NCBI GenBank assembly: GCA_040367435.1
Contig: BAABWY010000005.1
Location: 1-64,000 of the forward strand
Length of the DNA stretch: 64,000 nucleotides
Source: Hyphomicrobiales bacterium 4NK60-0047b
GTDB lineage: Bacteria; Pseudomonadota; Alphaproteobacteria; Rhizobiales; HXMU1428-3
Reading direction: 5' to 3'
Below, one piece after another: positions 9,114 to 17,919 of the stretch (its first letter is position 1; every line of letters starts with the position of its first letter). Below the pieces are notes generated by a model that saw only the letters and a list, made by a program, of their open reading frames with translations, had not been told where the DNA came from and did no database searches. Both the position numbers and the translations under genes were made by a program.

Positions 9114-9443
9114 TTATTTTTTCTTCTTGGTTCTTTTACTGCGAGCTTTCATGCTTGCATCAATACGATTTTTCATAATGGCGCTCGGTCTGAAAACCAA
9201 AACTCGTCTTGGAGTAATTGGCACTTCTTCACCCGTTTTGGGATTGCGGCCAATACGTTGCTTTTTTTCACGCACTCCAAAGGAGCCGAAGGAAGATAGC
9301 TTTACCTGCTGGCCTTCTTGCAAGCTATTGCTAATTTCTGCAAGAACGAGTTCCACCAAGTCTGCGGATTCATTTCGCGGCAAACCTATGCGCTTGACAA
9401 CTGCCTCTGCCAGGTCTGCGCGAGTTAATGTTTTCTCGCTCAT
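9114..9443 (-). CDS. ihfA: Integration host factor subunit alpha
   Basis: A 109-residue HU/IHF-family DNA-bending protein. The start is [22 protein letters not shown], typical of IHF-alpha. The beta-arm carries [23 protein letters not shown], with the DNA-intercalating Pro in RNPKTG. The Lys/Arg-rich tail ([12 protein letters not shown]) is somewhat longer than in E. coli IhfA (99 residues). It pairs with IhfB, encoded elsewhere, in replication, recombination and promoter architecture. It is in the order plsX-fabH-ihfA-merR conserved in alphaproteobacteria. A gap of about 220 bases from fabH suggests its own promoter. Confidence 0.95.
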   Translation of the reverse strand: MSEKTLTRADLAEAVVKRIGLPRNESADLVELVLAEISNSLQEGQQVKLSSFGSFGVREKKQRIGRNPKTGEEVPITPRRVLVFRPSAIMKNRIDASMKARSKRTKKKK

Positions 9444-9665
9444 CGCTTGTCCCTCTTTTTGATTTGACTCTCTGGTTGAAATGCTAATCTAAGGTTGATG
9501 AATTGGTCAATGGGCAATTGCAATTTTTGTTGTAAATTTCGGGATTTAGCTATGATTTGTGGTATTTTTTCTTGTTATGAGGCAGCATTTAATACAATTC
9601 TTAGCTCAAGGTGGCATCTTCGTTTATATTTGGCATAAAACCGTCTGGTTCTGAGGGTGTGCTGA

Positions 9666-10649
9666 TTACCAGCGCACAAGAACTGCACCCCATGTGAAAC
9701 CACCGCCCATTGCTTCAAGCAGGACCATGTCTCCTTGTTTTATTTTCCCTGTTTCAACTCCATAATTTAGAGCAAGAGGGATTGAAGCTGCTGACGTGTT
9801 GCCATGATCAGCCACTGTCATAATGACCTTTTCAAAGGGCAAGCCAATTTTTTTAGCTGTTCCATTTAATATTCGCTCATTGGCTTGATGGGGAACAAAC
9901 CAATCAATATCCGCAATTGTTAAATTGGCATTTTCCAACGTCTCTTTGATGACATCAGAAATGTTTGTCACCGCATGGCGGAATACTTCACGGCCATTCA
10001 TGCGAAGGTGGCCTGTGGTTTTTGTGCTTGATGGGCCACCATCAACATAGAGCTTGTCTCTATAGCGACCGTCGGAACGCAATTTTGAGGTTAGAATTCC
10101 TCGTTGGTTATGATCACCAACTGGCTCAGATGATACGACTACGGCGCCTGCTCCATCACCGAATAAAACACAGGTTGTTCTGTCTTCCCAATCAAGAATA
10201 CGGGAAAAAGTTTCAGCACCTATGACAAGAATGTTTTTTGCCTGGCCAGATTTAACATATTGATCTGCCGTGGTGAGAGCGAATACAAAACCTGAGCACA
10301 CCGCCTGCATGTCAAAGGCTGCCCCATGGTTTATGCCAAGCTCTGCTTGAATAGTTACAGCAGTTGCTGGAAAGGTTTGGTCTGGAGTGGAAGTTGCCAG
10401 GATAATAAGATCAATTTCATCTGCCTGCATTCCAGCCCGTTCCAGTGCTTGCTTAGCGGCCTTTAATGCAAGGTCAGAAGTTATTTCATTTTCAGCCGCG
10501 ATGTGACGCGCTTTGATACCTGTTCGTTCTCTAATCCATTCATCAGATGTATCAACCATCTTTGATAAATCTTCATTGGTGACTTTGTTTTCTGGCAGAT
10601 AGCCGCCTACAGAGCGGATTATGGATTGAAACTGAGACAATTTACTCAA
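9666..10649 (-). CDS. fabH: Beta-ketoacyl-ACP synthase III
   Basis: A 327-residue condensing enzyme that starts type II fatty acid synthesis by joining acetyl-CoA to malonyl-ACP. The catalytic triad is visible: Cys118 in QAVCSGF, His254 in [10 protein letters not shown] and Asn284 in [11 protein letters not shown]. The N-terminal [20 protein letters not shown] and the GDGAGAVVV motif fit FabH rather than FabB/F. The protein is cytosolic and homodimeric. It lies 64 bases downstream of plsX on the same strand and is probably co-transcribed, linking chain initiation with phospholipid precursor synthesis. Length and motifs are normal. Confidence 0.97.
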   Translation of the reverse strand: MSKLSQFQSIIRSVGGYLPENKVTNEDLSKMVDTSDEWIRERTGIKARHIAAENEITSDLALKAAKQALERAGMQADEIDLIILATSTPDQTFPATAVTIQAELGINHGAAFDMQAVCSGFVFALTTADQYVKSGQAKNILVIGAETFSRILDWEDRTTCVLFGDGAGAVVVSSEPVGDHNQRGILTSKLRSDGRYRDKLYVDGGPSSTKTTGHLRMNGREVFRHAVTNISDVIKETLENANLTIADIDWFVPHQANERILNGTAKKIGLPFEKVIMTVADHGNTSAASIPLALNYGVETGKIKQGDMVLLEAMGGGFTWGAVLVRW

Positions 10650-10713
10650 CCTTTAATTCTTTTGGCTTTAATTCTTTATTTTGGGGGGCTAGCCCCTATT
10701 TATTATTTTCTTT

Positions 10714-11814
10714 TTAATTTATTTGTTCTTTTTCTGAAGCGGTTTCACTTTTTGCCACGATGGGCTTAGATTCTTTTGCAAGGTCATTTGCTAAAAGCTC
10801 ATGTGACTTCTCTATATCCTTTGAAAGCCGCTCAACCAATTTATTTGATGCCATGTCATAACCAAGATCTATGGCGCTTGCAAAACCTTTTGCGTCGGTT
10901 CCACCGTGACTTTTAATGACGAGACCGTTTAAGCCTAAAAAGACACCCCCATTCATGCCGCGCGGATCCATTTTGCGCTTCAATGCCCTAAACCCATTAG
11001 AGGCAATTAGAGCCCCTAATTTAGTAATGAGTGTTCTTGTCATTGCATCTTTGATGTAGGTGCCGATTTGTTTTGCGGTTCCCTCAGCTGTTTTTAGGGC
11101 AATGTTTCCGGTAAAACCTTCTGTCACCACAACATCAACAACACCGCGCCCTAAGTCATCTCCCTCGACAAAACCGTGATAGTCAAATGGCAAATCAGAG
11201 TTTTTTAAAATAGTTGCGGCTTTTTTGATTTCATCCAAGCCTTTAATTTCTTCTACACCAACATTCAATAGGCCAATTAATGGACGTTCTTTTGCAAAAA
11301 GAGCTGTTGCCATTGCTGACCCCATAACTGCGTTATCAACTAGTTGGTGTGCATCTGCTCCAACATTCGCACCAACATCCAGCACGATACTTTCCCTACG
11401 AACAGTTGGCCACAAAGCTGCGATGGCTGGACGTTCTACGTCAGCCACTGTTCTGAGGCAAATTTTAGCCATGGCCATTAGGGCGCCTGTGTTACCTGCG
11501 GAAATGCAAACATCGGCTTCCCCTTTTTTCACAGCTTCAATCGATTTCCACATACTGGAATTTCGCTTGCCGCGTCTTAGGGCCTGGCTAGGTTTCTCAC
11601 CCATTTCAACTGAAATGTCTGTGTGGATGATTGTTGATCTTTTTAAAAGATTTGGGAATTTATTTAATACTGGTTGGACTTTGGCTTCATCACCAAAGAG
11701 TAAATATTCCGTATTTGGGTGATGGGTTAGAGATCTATCTGCGCCAGCAATAACCATTTCTGGCCCGGCATCCCCCCCCATGGCGTCCAAAGATATACGT
11801 AGTGGCGCAGTCAT
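10714..11814 (-). CDS. plsX: Phosphate acyltransferase PlsX
   Basis: A 366-residue enzyme converting acyl-ACP and phosphate to acyl phosphate, the donor for PlsY in phosphatidic acid synthesis. It starts with the family motif [31 protein letters not shown] and [13 protein letters not shown] are the other conserved blocks. The C-terminus (after about residue 340) is a polar tail rich in Lys, Glu and Ser. It is peripheral to the membrane. It is the first gene after a 377-base gap that separates it from the DUF177 gene, with fabH following. Confidence 0.97.
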   Translation of the reverse strand: MTAPLRISLDAMGGDAGPEMVIAGADRSLTHHPNTEYLLFGDEAKVQPVLNKFPNLLKRSTIIHTDISVEMGEKPSQALRRGKRNSSMWKSIEAVKKGEADVCISAGNTGALMAMAKICLRTVADVERPAIAALWPTVRRESIVLDVGANVGADAHQLVDNAVMGSAMATALFAKERPLIGLLNVGVEEIKGLDEIKKAATILKNSDLPFDYHGFVEGDDLGRGVVDVVVTEGFTGNIALKTAEGTAKQIGTYIKDAMTRTLITKLGALIASNGFRALKRKMDPRGMNGGVFLGLNGLVIKSHGGTDAKGFASAIDLGYDMASNKLVERLSKDIEKSHELLANDLAKESKPIVAKSETASEKEQIN

Positions 11815-12191
11815 TAATTATTCACCTTAATTTAGCCAGATCACTTTTTTTCTTTGATCATGTGAGGCTCCTTAGAATTTTTGCCTCAAAACGCCAAATT
11901 TACACTTTCGAATTTTTTTAATTTCAAGCAAATTGTCTAAACTTTAAGTGAGTTCACTTCCAAACTCATCTCTGGTAACCCACTTCAGGCCTAGTTGCTT
12001 TTCATGAAGGTAGATTGAACATTTTATACCTAGTCTAGGTTTTTCAGTTCAATAGCCCCTGCTTATAGCACTATTTTTATAATCATTTTTTATGAACTGG
12101 CCAACATAAAGGTTCCTCGCCGTGAGACAAGCCCCTTTTATTCATTTAGCGTGAAATGTAGGCCGTTTTTCTCTTTTTAGTTGTAAAATCA
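11815..12191. other. Gene-free 377-bp region upstream of plsX
   Basis: No supported ORF and no copy of the hairpin repeats. It likely holds the plsX promoter and leader. I found no recognisable operator; a FapR- or FadR-like site cannot be asserted. Confidence 0.5.
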
Positions 12192-12734
12192 TTATTCTTT
12201 ATTTTTAAGAACTTTTAGTGCTGCAAATGGGTTTGGCTTTTCTTCGTCGTCTGTATCATTGTTTTCCCAGTTAAAAACTTCGCCTTCTTTCCTTGGGAAT
12301 TGTTCAATTGCTATGACGAAATTCTCATAAATTATTTGACCAATATTAAATTCTTCTTTTTCATAAAACTCAATAATTTCATCAGCATAGTCAATTTCTA
12401 ACTCTGGAGATTTGTCAGGGTCATTTTGCTCAATTGGCCAGAATTCAGTTTTGAAATTTTCATTTATTTCATATTTAACCGGCTCAAGGGAAAGAGCACT
12501 TAACTGAGTGATATCTGCATTAATTTCAGCTGTTAGACGATAGCGGTTTTTGTGAAGGGCCTTTAGCTGCCATTGGCACTTAAATGCGTCAAAAGCACTC
12601 AAACCTAGCTCTTTGATGAAAAATGCTTTTTGTTCATCATCTAAGTTTAGTGTTCTTTCAATCCCGCTGTCACCAATATCTTTTATCGGGATTACAAGAT
12701 TGATGGGTCCTAGAAAATTTTCAGAAAAAGACAT
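12192..12734 (-). CDS. DUF177 (YceD-like) family protein
   Basis: A 180-residue acidic cytosolic protein of the DUF177/YceD family, seen from its position directly before plsX and the C-terminal LEIDYADEIIEFYEKEEFNIGQIIYENFVIAIEQFPR, matching the usual D...D..GE.v...l.L.lp.P region. YceD affects 23S rRNA accumulation in E. coli and usually neighbours rpmF; there is no rpmF here. The typical cysteine pair of bacterial YceD is absent, as in many alphaproteobacterial homologues. It shares a strand with the CBP3-like gene upstream (gap about 90 bases). Confidence 0.75.
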   Translation of the reverse strand: MSFSENFLGPINLVIPIKDIGDSGIERTLNLDDEQKAFFIKELGLSAFDAFKCQWQLKALHKNRYRLTAEINADITQLSALSLEPVKYEINENFKTEFWPIEQNDPDKSPELEIDYADEIIEFYEKEEFNIGQIIYENFVIAIEQFPRKEGEVFNWENNDTDDEEKPNPFAALKVLKNKE

Positions 12735-12826
12735 GTTTTCTCACTGTAGTCATTGTTAAATCTGTATAAATTGTTATTACCGTCATTTTTGTTTTGCTTA
12801 TGGTTAGGGATAATAGCCCCCCCCCA

Positions 12827-13354
12827 TTAAGGCTCAACAAAAGTAAAATTTGCTGTTTCTATATCATGAAATGGAACCGAGTTTAGATAATTATAAACGG
12901 CGATCATATAGTTTGATAAATCATTTGAACGTTCATCACCACTGTTCATACTTTGAAAAATATGATGACTTAGCGCTCTCATAATTTTTGCCTTTTTGCC
13001 CAAGCGCAAGCCTTTTTGATAATCAGCTGAGCGCTCATAAAATCCAGCAATAAGTTTATTTATTTTTTCCTTTTCACTGGCATCTTTTGGAGCTGCTTCC
13101 TTATAATGCAATTCCAGCTCCTCCACCAGAATTTCAGTTAGTATTTCACTAATTTGCTTTTCATTATCTTCATGGCGTAACCGCTCTAAAACCAAGCAAA
13201 TATGAATACAAAGCACCTCATAGCGCCCTAGAACAGAATCAGAGACTTGATATGCGTGATAAAAATGAGGGTGCAAAGACTGCTCAGAGGCTAATAAAAA
13301 GAGATTTTTGGCGTTTTGCCTTTTCTCTGCCCGATTTTTCAGCCATTTGAACAT
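12827..13354 (-). CDS. Ubiquinol-cytochrome c chaperone (CBP3-like) family protein
   Basis: A 175-residue, mainly helical protein resembling the Ubiq_cyt_C_chap family related to mitochondrial CBP3, which assists cytochrome bc1 assembly. The core YHAYQVSDSVLGRYEVLCIHICLVLERL and the later GLRLGKKAKIMRALSHHIFQSM fit. In Hyphomicrobiales this gene sits between a divergent bamE (omlA) and DUF177-plsX, exactly as here, which supports the call. No signal peptide is seen, so it is cytoplasmic. The direct role in bacteria is inferred from the family. Confidence 0.78.
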   Translation of the reverse strand: MFKWLKNRAEKRQNAKNLFLLASEQSLHPHFYHAYQVSDSVLGRYEVLCIHICLVLERLRHEDNEKQISEILTEILVEELELHYKEAAPKDASEKEKINKLIAGFYERSADYQKGLRLGKKAKIMRALSHHIFQSMNSGDERSNDLSNYMIAVYNYLNSVPFHDIETANFTFVEP

Positions 13355-13508
13355 GATGCTATCTCTTGTTCCGCTTCATTTTAAGTTTATACAGGCATAG
13401 CTAGCTTGCATTTAAGGCTAACTCAAGGTATCAGTTTAATCAGTGGTTTAGGTTTGATAACTTTTTTTATTTTAGGGCTAACCCCACAAACTTATTGGTA
13501 AAAATATT

Positions 13509-14105
13509 ATGTCTGCAGAGACCACAAAAAACAACAAGCTGCAATCTATTCTGGGAGCTATTGGCATGAAAAAATCATCAAAGAGTGGTCTCAATGGTCA
13601 TATTGCTTCTCTTGTTACTCAAGATGGACTTCCTGATACTCCAAAGAGACTTCATCGCAGAGATGTATTGAACCTTTTTGCTAAAGGTGCCGTTGCAACG
13701 CTGGCTCTTGGCCCCCTTGCTGCTTGTTCCTCTCAAATTTCACAACATGGTCATTTGCTCACAGAAGCAGACCTTGCCCAAGTGCAGGTTGGCATGTCGA
13801 AACAACAGGTGAATTTTTTGCTTGGCACGCCGGATACAACAGCGACTTATACTGGAGATGTGTTTTATTATATTTCCTCAAAAATGGAAACTAAATCATT
13901 TTTGCCTGCTAAGGAAATTGATCGCCGTGTTGTTGCCGTTTATTTTGCACCGCAAATTGATACCGTTAAGCGCGTTGCCCATTATGGTTTACAAGATGGT
14001 AAAGTGATTGACTTTATTACTCGAGAAACCCCATCTCATGGACAAGAAGCTGGGTTGATCACTCAATTGTTCCGCGGTCTTGGTGCGAAGACAAGTGTGT
14101 TTTAA
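13509..14105 (+). CDS. bamE: Outer membrane assembly lipoprotein BamE (SmpA/OmlA), with an unusual N-terminus
   Basis: A 198-residue SmpA/OmlA-domain lipoprotein. The BamE core LTEADLAQVQVGMSKQQVNFLLGTPDTTATYTGDVFYYIS is clear; BamE is part of the beta-barrel assembly complex. The predicted lipidated residue is Cys73 in GPLAAC, far from the start. The 60 residues before it contain HRRDVLNLF ahead of the hydrophobic stretch, which resembles a twin-arginine signal. Alternatively translation starts at TTG 13668, giving a normal 19-residue lipoprotein signal with Cys20. The ribosome site before the ATG is weak (GGT run). It is divergent from the CBP3-like gene, as in relatives, and is followed by repeat arrays. 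Confidence 0.85.
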   Translation: MSAETTKNNKLQSILGAIGMKKSSKSGLNGHIASLVTQDGLPDTPKRLHRRDVLNLFAKGAVATLALGPLAACSSQISQHGHLLTEADLAQVQVGMSKQQVNFLLGTPDTTATYTGDVFYYISSKMETKSFLPAKEIDRRVVAVYFAPQIDTVKRVAHYGLQDGKVIDFITRETPSHGQEAGLITQLFRGLGAKTSVF

Positions 14106-14171
14106 AACTAAAGGCTAGGTTTTTAGTTTTTCTCCCATGTTTTATATCTCTCACCGCTATTCTTTCTTAAA

Positions 14172-14327
14172 TGGCGCTTCAGCTTGCCCACCAGCAACCG
14201 CGCTGTTAAGTGGCGCTTCAGCTTGCTCACCAGCAACCGCGCTGTTAAGCGGCACTTAAGCTTGCCCACCAGCAACCGCGCTGTTTAGTGGCACTTAAGC
14301 TTGCTCACCAGCAACCGAGCTGCTGAA
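14172..14327 (+). repeat. Short hairpin repeat, four tandem 39-bp units
   Basis: Units start at 14172, 14211, 14250 and 14289, exactly 39 bp apart. Each holds GCTTGC-(C/T)CACCA-GCAACC inside an outer GCGC- or GCAC-type stem closing with GCGCTGTT. The third and fourth share TTAAG in place of TTCAG. It runs directly into a long element. Confidence 0.9.
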
Positions 14328-14415
14328 GCTCATAGGCCTACAAGGTGCGGGGCTTGCCCCGGACGCCTATCGGCGTCATGTCCCCCAGCCCGAAGTGGGC
14401 TGGGCTCCTTCTTCG
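14313..14415 (+). repeat. Long modular hairpin element, copy 2 (5' end replaced by the tandem array)
   Basis: The first hairpin is GAGCT/AGCTC, then GGCCTACAAGG, GGGGC/GCCCC (loop TT), GACGCC/GGCGTC (loop TATC), CATGTCC, CAGCCC/GGGCTG (loop GAAGT) and CTCCTTCTTCG. The usual CTCTCACGGCTATTC start is missing. Confidence 0.85.
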
Positions 14416-14435
14416 TATAGATAAATTAGGTTTAT

Positions 14436-14551
14436 CTCTCACGGCTATTCGAAGTGCTTATGGCGCTTGTGCCTCCGAGAGGACGCGGCGCTTGCGCCGG
14501 GCAGCCTCTGCTACCATGTACGTACTCTGAAGTAGAGCACTCCTTTCTTCG
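14436..14551 (+). repeat. Long modular hairpin element, copy 3
   Basis: Full element with CTCTCACGGCTATTC. Its stems are GAAGTGC/GCGCTTG (imperfect), GGCGC/GCGCC, GGCAGC/GCTACC (one mismatch) and GTACTCT/AGAGCAC (one mismatch), then CTCCTTTCTTCGG. It ends 18 bases before the stop of the convergent methyltransferase gene. Confidence 0.88.
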
Positions 14552-14568
14552 GATTTTCTTACTTGGTA

Positions 14569-15240
14569 TTATAGCTCATTGACTACTGTTAGCATGAAGC
14601 CGTCATAGCCTTTGTCGCCAACGGTTTGAATTGTTGTTGAAGAAACACCAGATTGTTTTGAGATGAACTCATTGCCTTTTTGCACGCCCTTCACCATTTC
14701 ATCATCTGTTTCCATGTTGACAACTTCGCCTTCACGCACCACATTGTCTGTAATAATGACGGTGCCTTTGCGAGAGAGTTTTAAAGATAGCTCAAGATAG
14801 TTTGGGATATTTTCTTTATCCGCATCAATGAAGACGAAATCAAATGGGTCTGAATTTTCATTTATTAAATCCTGCAAACTTGATAATGCGGCACCTTGGC
14901 GCAACTCTATTTTATCCTCAAGGTCAGCTTGCTTGAAGTTGTCGCGAGAGACATCAGCGTTTTTTTGCTCATATTCCAAAGTGATCAGCTTACCATTATC
15001 CGGCAAAGCTCTGGCCATGCAAATGGCACTGAACCCAGCCAATGTGCCAATTTCCAAAACTCTCTTTGCACCAGAAATTTGCACCATTTGTTCCAGATAT
15101 TTTCCAAAGGCATCTGATATAGCGATGGGAGGTAATTCTGCTTTAACTGCCGCCTGTCTCACTTTATCTAAGATATCGTCTTCGGGCAGAAGTAAATTGT
15201 TATAGTAGTTATCGACGGCAGTCCATTGAGTGAGAGACAT
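14569..15240 (-). CDS. Class I SAM-dependent O-methyltransferase (COMT/Methyltransf_3 family)
   Basis: A 223-residue enzyme of the caffeoyl-CoA/catechol O-methyltransferase group. SAM motif I is VLEIGTLAGFSAICMAR. The metal-binding acidic motif FVFIDADKENIPNYLELS and the DNVVREGEVV segment fit the cation-dependent family. It probably methylates a hydroxyl on a small molecule; the substrate is unknown. Its ribosome site GGAGGAG comes from the edge of a short hairpin repeat (15246-15283) just upstream of the ATG at 15240. It stands alone, with the long repeat elements at its 3' side. Confidence 0.9.
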   Translation of the reverse strand: MSLTQWTAVDNYYNNLLLPEDDILDKVRQAAVKAELPPIAISDAFGKYLEQMVQISGAKRVLEIGTLAGFSAICMARALPDNGKLITLEYEQKNADVSRDNFKQADLEDKIELRQGAALSSLQDLINENSDPFDFVFIDADKENIPNYLELSLKLSRKGTVIITDNVVREGEVVNMETDDEMVKGVQKGNEFISKQSGVSSTTIQTVGDKGYDGFMLTVVNEL

Positions 15241-15245
15241 TTTTT

Positions 15246-15283
15246 AGGCTCCTCCGCTTGCCCACCAGCAACCGTCGCTGATA
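15246..15283 (+). repeat. Short hairpin repeat, single unit
   Basis: GGCTCCTCC, then GCTTGC-CCACCA-GCAACC and GTCGCTGAT. Its complement supplies GGAGGAG, the ribosome site of the methyltransferase gene starting at 15240. Confidence 0.8.
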
Positions 15284-15472
15284 GGCATGACTATAGGTTA
15301 TAATTTTTTGCTCTGGCTAATACCAGTTTTGTGCACCATATGCCGCATTTAAACTCAAAAAGCCAAACAACAATATGTTACGGGTATTTTCTCTTAAGTA
15401 AGCTCCGTAAATTGCCACACCATATCCAACAGCTCACAAGTGTAATGATTGTACGACTATTCAATATGCAGC

Positions 15473-15892
15473 TTAATCATTATTAAGCTGGGTTTTGATT
15501 GCATCGATATCACCCAACACCCAAAGTTCAGAGATTTCTTGATTTTGGATTGTGAAAAAAGCCGCACCATTCCATTGAACTCGTTTTTGTGTGGGTTCGT
15601 ATCCTAAAAAAATATTCTGGTGAATACCTGTAAAAACCATTTGAGCTGCAACTCTGTTTTCTGTGATGATTAGATCCTCGATGATACATTTATAGTCACC
15701 CAGAGCTTTATGGATAGACCTCATATAATCTATGAAGCCATCTATTCCGACTTTTTCTTCCCGCAAAGATCCTCTGAAAATAAAGTCTTTAGACAGAATT
15801 TTATGAGCTGTACTCTCATCTGCCTTGTTCCACACTTCGAAATAAAACTGCTCAACCAGTTGTTTTGGAAGTGTTTTATTCATGGTTTCCAT
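15473..15892 (-). CDS. SnoaL-like/ester cyclase family protein
   Basis: A 139-residue single-domain protein with the NTF2-like SnoaL fold: FYFEVWNKADESTAHKILSKDFIFRG at the start, then GIDGFIDYMRSIHKALGDYKCIIEDLI, VAAQMVFTGIHQ and VQWNGAAFFTIQNQEISELWVLGD. These blocks are typical of the ester-cyclase/SnoaL group, whose members range from polyketide cyclases to uncharacterised small-molecule enzymes. No signal peptide. The start at 15892 has AAAGAG upstream; the ATG at 15883 is an alternative. It is monocistronic and no pathway is suggested by the neighbours. Confidence 0.75.
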   Translation of the reverse strand: METMNKTLPKQLVEQFYFEVWNKADESTAHKILSKDFIFRGSLREEKVGIDGFIDYMRSIHKALGDYKCIIEDLIITENRVAAQMVFTGIHQNIFLGYEPTQKRVQWNGAAFFTIQNQEISELWVLGDIDAIKTQLNND

Positions 15893-16000
15893 TACTCTTT
15901 TTCTGGCGTTTCAGTTACCCCTAGAAAGGAGCTAGTTCCCACTCATTCTTTCCTAGAAAACTTTCTATATAAAATAAATGATTGAAAATTGTTTTGAGTT

Positions 16001-16198
16001 TTAGGTTAAGTATTTTTTTTCATAATGATTTTCACGTTCAGATTTCAGCATTCCAGCGGTTTCATCTATAAACTTGTTTCTATCGTCTCTGGTTTTAAAA
16101 ACCCAAATACAAACTGTATCTTTGCTATGATAAATCGCCTTTAACTCATCATCTATTTCACATATCTCCTGCGGCATATCTACTTTAATACAGTACAT
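16001..16198 (-). CDS. Small protein of unknown function following guaA
   Basis: A 65-residue polar protein from ATG 16198, with a good GGGAG ribosome site that overlaps the end of guaA (stop at 16206-16208). It starts MYCIKVDMPQEICEIDDELKAIY, then VCIWVFKTRDDRNKFIDETAG and a basic tail. I do not recognise the family. It has no signal peptide or membrane segment; beta-strand/helix alternation suggests a small alpha/beta domain. Immediate linkage to guaA suggests co-transcription. It could be an orphan gene; coding is supported mainly by the ribosome site and composition. Confidence 0.6.
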   Translation of the reverse strand: MYCIKVDMPQEICEIDDELKAIYHSKDTVCIWVFKTRDDRNKFIDETAGMLKSERENHYEKKYLT

Positions 16199-16205
16199 TG
16201 CTTTA

Positions 16206-17822
16206 TCACTCCCACTCAATGGTTCCAGGGGGTTTTGAGGTGATGTCGTAGACGACGCGGTTGACGCCGCGAACTTCGTTGATGATGCGGGTTGAGACGC
16301 GGCCCAAGAAGTCGTGCTCGAAGGGATAGTAGTCTGCCGTCATGCCGTCTGTCGATGTGACAGCTCGTAGCGCTAGAACATAATCATAGGTTCTTGCGTC
16401 CCCCATCACACCTACGGAGCGAACGGGTAAGAGCACGGCGAAAGCTTGCCAGATTTCATCATAGAGCCCGGCTTTTTTAATTTCATCTAAATAGACAAAA
16501 TCTGCTTTGCGAAGGATGTCAGCTTTTTCTTGCGTAATATCACCCGGGATGCGAATGGCCAGGCCTGGTCCTGGGAATGGGTGTCTGCCAATGAACGCAT
16601 CTGGCAAGCCCAGTTCGCGGCCAAGGTCGCGCACTTCGTCTTTGAACAATTCACGCAAAGGTTCTACCAATTGCATGTTCATGCGCTCAGGAAGGCCGCC
16701 AACATTGTGGTGAGATTTAATCGTCACTGAGGGACCGCCTGTGAATGACACACTTTCAATCACGTCTGGATAAAGCGTGCCTTGCGCCAAGAAGTCAGCA
16801 CCGCCGAGTTTATTGGCTTCCTCTTCAAACACATCAATAAAAAGTTTGCCGATGATTTTGCGCTTTTTTTCTGGGTCTGAAACGCCAGCGAGTTCGCCTA
16901 AGAATTTATCCTTCGCATCAACATGAACAAGCGGGATGTTATAATGATCTTTAAACAGCTTCACCACTTGTGTCGCTTCGTCCATGCGCAACAGACCATG
17001 ATCGACAAAGATACAATTGAGCTGGTCGCCGATTGCTTCATGCAACAGGACGGCTGCCACTGAGCTATCAACACCGCCAGAAAGCCCGCAGATAACCCGC
17101 TTATCACCGACCTGCGCTCTGATCTTGGCGATTTCACTTTCTCTAAACGCCGCCATTGTCCAGTCACCTTTGCAGCCCGCAATTTTGTGAATGAAGTTTT
17201 GGATAATTTTTGCACCGCCAACCGTGTGCATCACTTCCGGGTGGAATTGAACCGCATAAAATTTGCGCGTCTCATCACTGATCGCTGCATAAGGAGCACC
17301 TTCAGATTTCGCGATAATGTCAAAGCCCTCAGGCAACGCCGTCACCCGATCCCCATGGCTCATCCAGACACGTAGTGTCTTTGTAATTTGCTCGCTCGGT
17401 GTTTGGGGTGTTTGTTCTGTGGTGTCTGAGGCATCTGTCGTAGCTGCTTTAGAGAACTCTTCTACGCCTTCAAATAAGGGAGAGCTTGCTACGATTTCAA
17501 TGTCTGCGCGTCCGAATTCTTGATGATCGTGTGTCTCGACCTTACCGCCCAACTGAGCCACCATGGTTTGCTGGCCATAGCAAATACCTAAAATTGGAAT
17601 ACCTGCTTCAAAGACAGCTTCTGGCGCACGTGGAGTATCACTGTGAGTAACGCTTGCTGGTCCGCCTGAGAGGATCACCGCTTTGGGGTTTAGCTTCTCA
17701 AATGCTTCAACAGCAGCATTAAAAGGAACAATTTCCGAGTACACACCGGCCTCACGTACCCGCCGCGCGATGAGCTGGGTGACCTGGGAGCCAAAATCAA
17801 TAATTAGGATATTCTCTGTCAT
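16206..17822 (-). CDS. guaA: GMP synthase (glutamine-hydrolysing)
   Basis: A 538-residue bifunctional enzyme making GMP from XMP, ATP and glutamine. The class I glutamine amidotransferase domain (about 1-205) has catalytic Cys81 in GICYGQQ and His194/Glu196 in FHPEV. The ATP pyrophosphatase domain has the PP-loop [11 protein letters not shown], and the C-terminal dimerisation domain ends in GTIEWE. An extra Thr/Glu/Pro/Ser-rich stretch of about 20 residues (roughly 124-145) sits between EGVEEF and [10 protein letters not shown], where the family normally has a short loop, making the protein longer than the usual 515-525. It probably does not block activity, because all motifs are intact. Confidence 0.96.
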   Translation of the reverse strand: MTENILIIDFGSQVTQLIARRVREAGVYSEIVPFNAAVEAFEKLNPKAVILSGGPASVTHSDTPRAPEAVFEAGIPILGICYGQQTMVAQLGGKVETHDHQEFGRADIEIVASSPLFEGVEEFSKAATTDASDTTEQTPQTPSEQITKTLRVWMSHGDRVTALPEGFDIIAKSEGAPYAAISDETRKFYAVQFHPEVMHTVGGAKIIQNFIHKIAGCKGDWTMAAFRESEIAKIRAQVGDKRVICGLSGGVDSSVAAVLLHEAIGDQLNCIFVDHGLLRMDEATQVVKLFKDHYNIPLVHVDAKDKFLGELAGVSDPEKKRKIIGKLFIDVFEEEANKLGGADFLAQGTLYPDVIESVSFTGGPSVTIKSHHNVGGLPERMNMQLVEPLRELFKDEVRDLGRELGLPDAFIGRHPFPGPGLAIRIPGDITQEKADILRKADFVYLDEIKKAGLYDEIWQAFAVLLPVRSVGVMGDARTYDYVLALRAVTSTDGMTADYYPFEHDFLGRVSTRIINEVRGVNRVVYDITSKPPGTIEWE

Positions 17823-17919
17823 GGGAGGGTGTTACGTCAAAATGACGAATTTTTCAATGGTTTTATAGCAATTATAGTCTGTTATGCCAATTTGAAGCTC
17901 TTAAGACAATTTGGATCTC

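Noticed and set aside
9097-9462. ORF antisense to ihfA
   Set aside because: It is the shadow of the well-conserved ihfA gene.
14172-14327. CRISPR array
   Set aside because: The 39-bp units are contiguous, with no unique spacers, and each unit is itself a nested hairpin. No cas gene is in the window.
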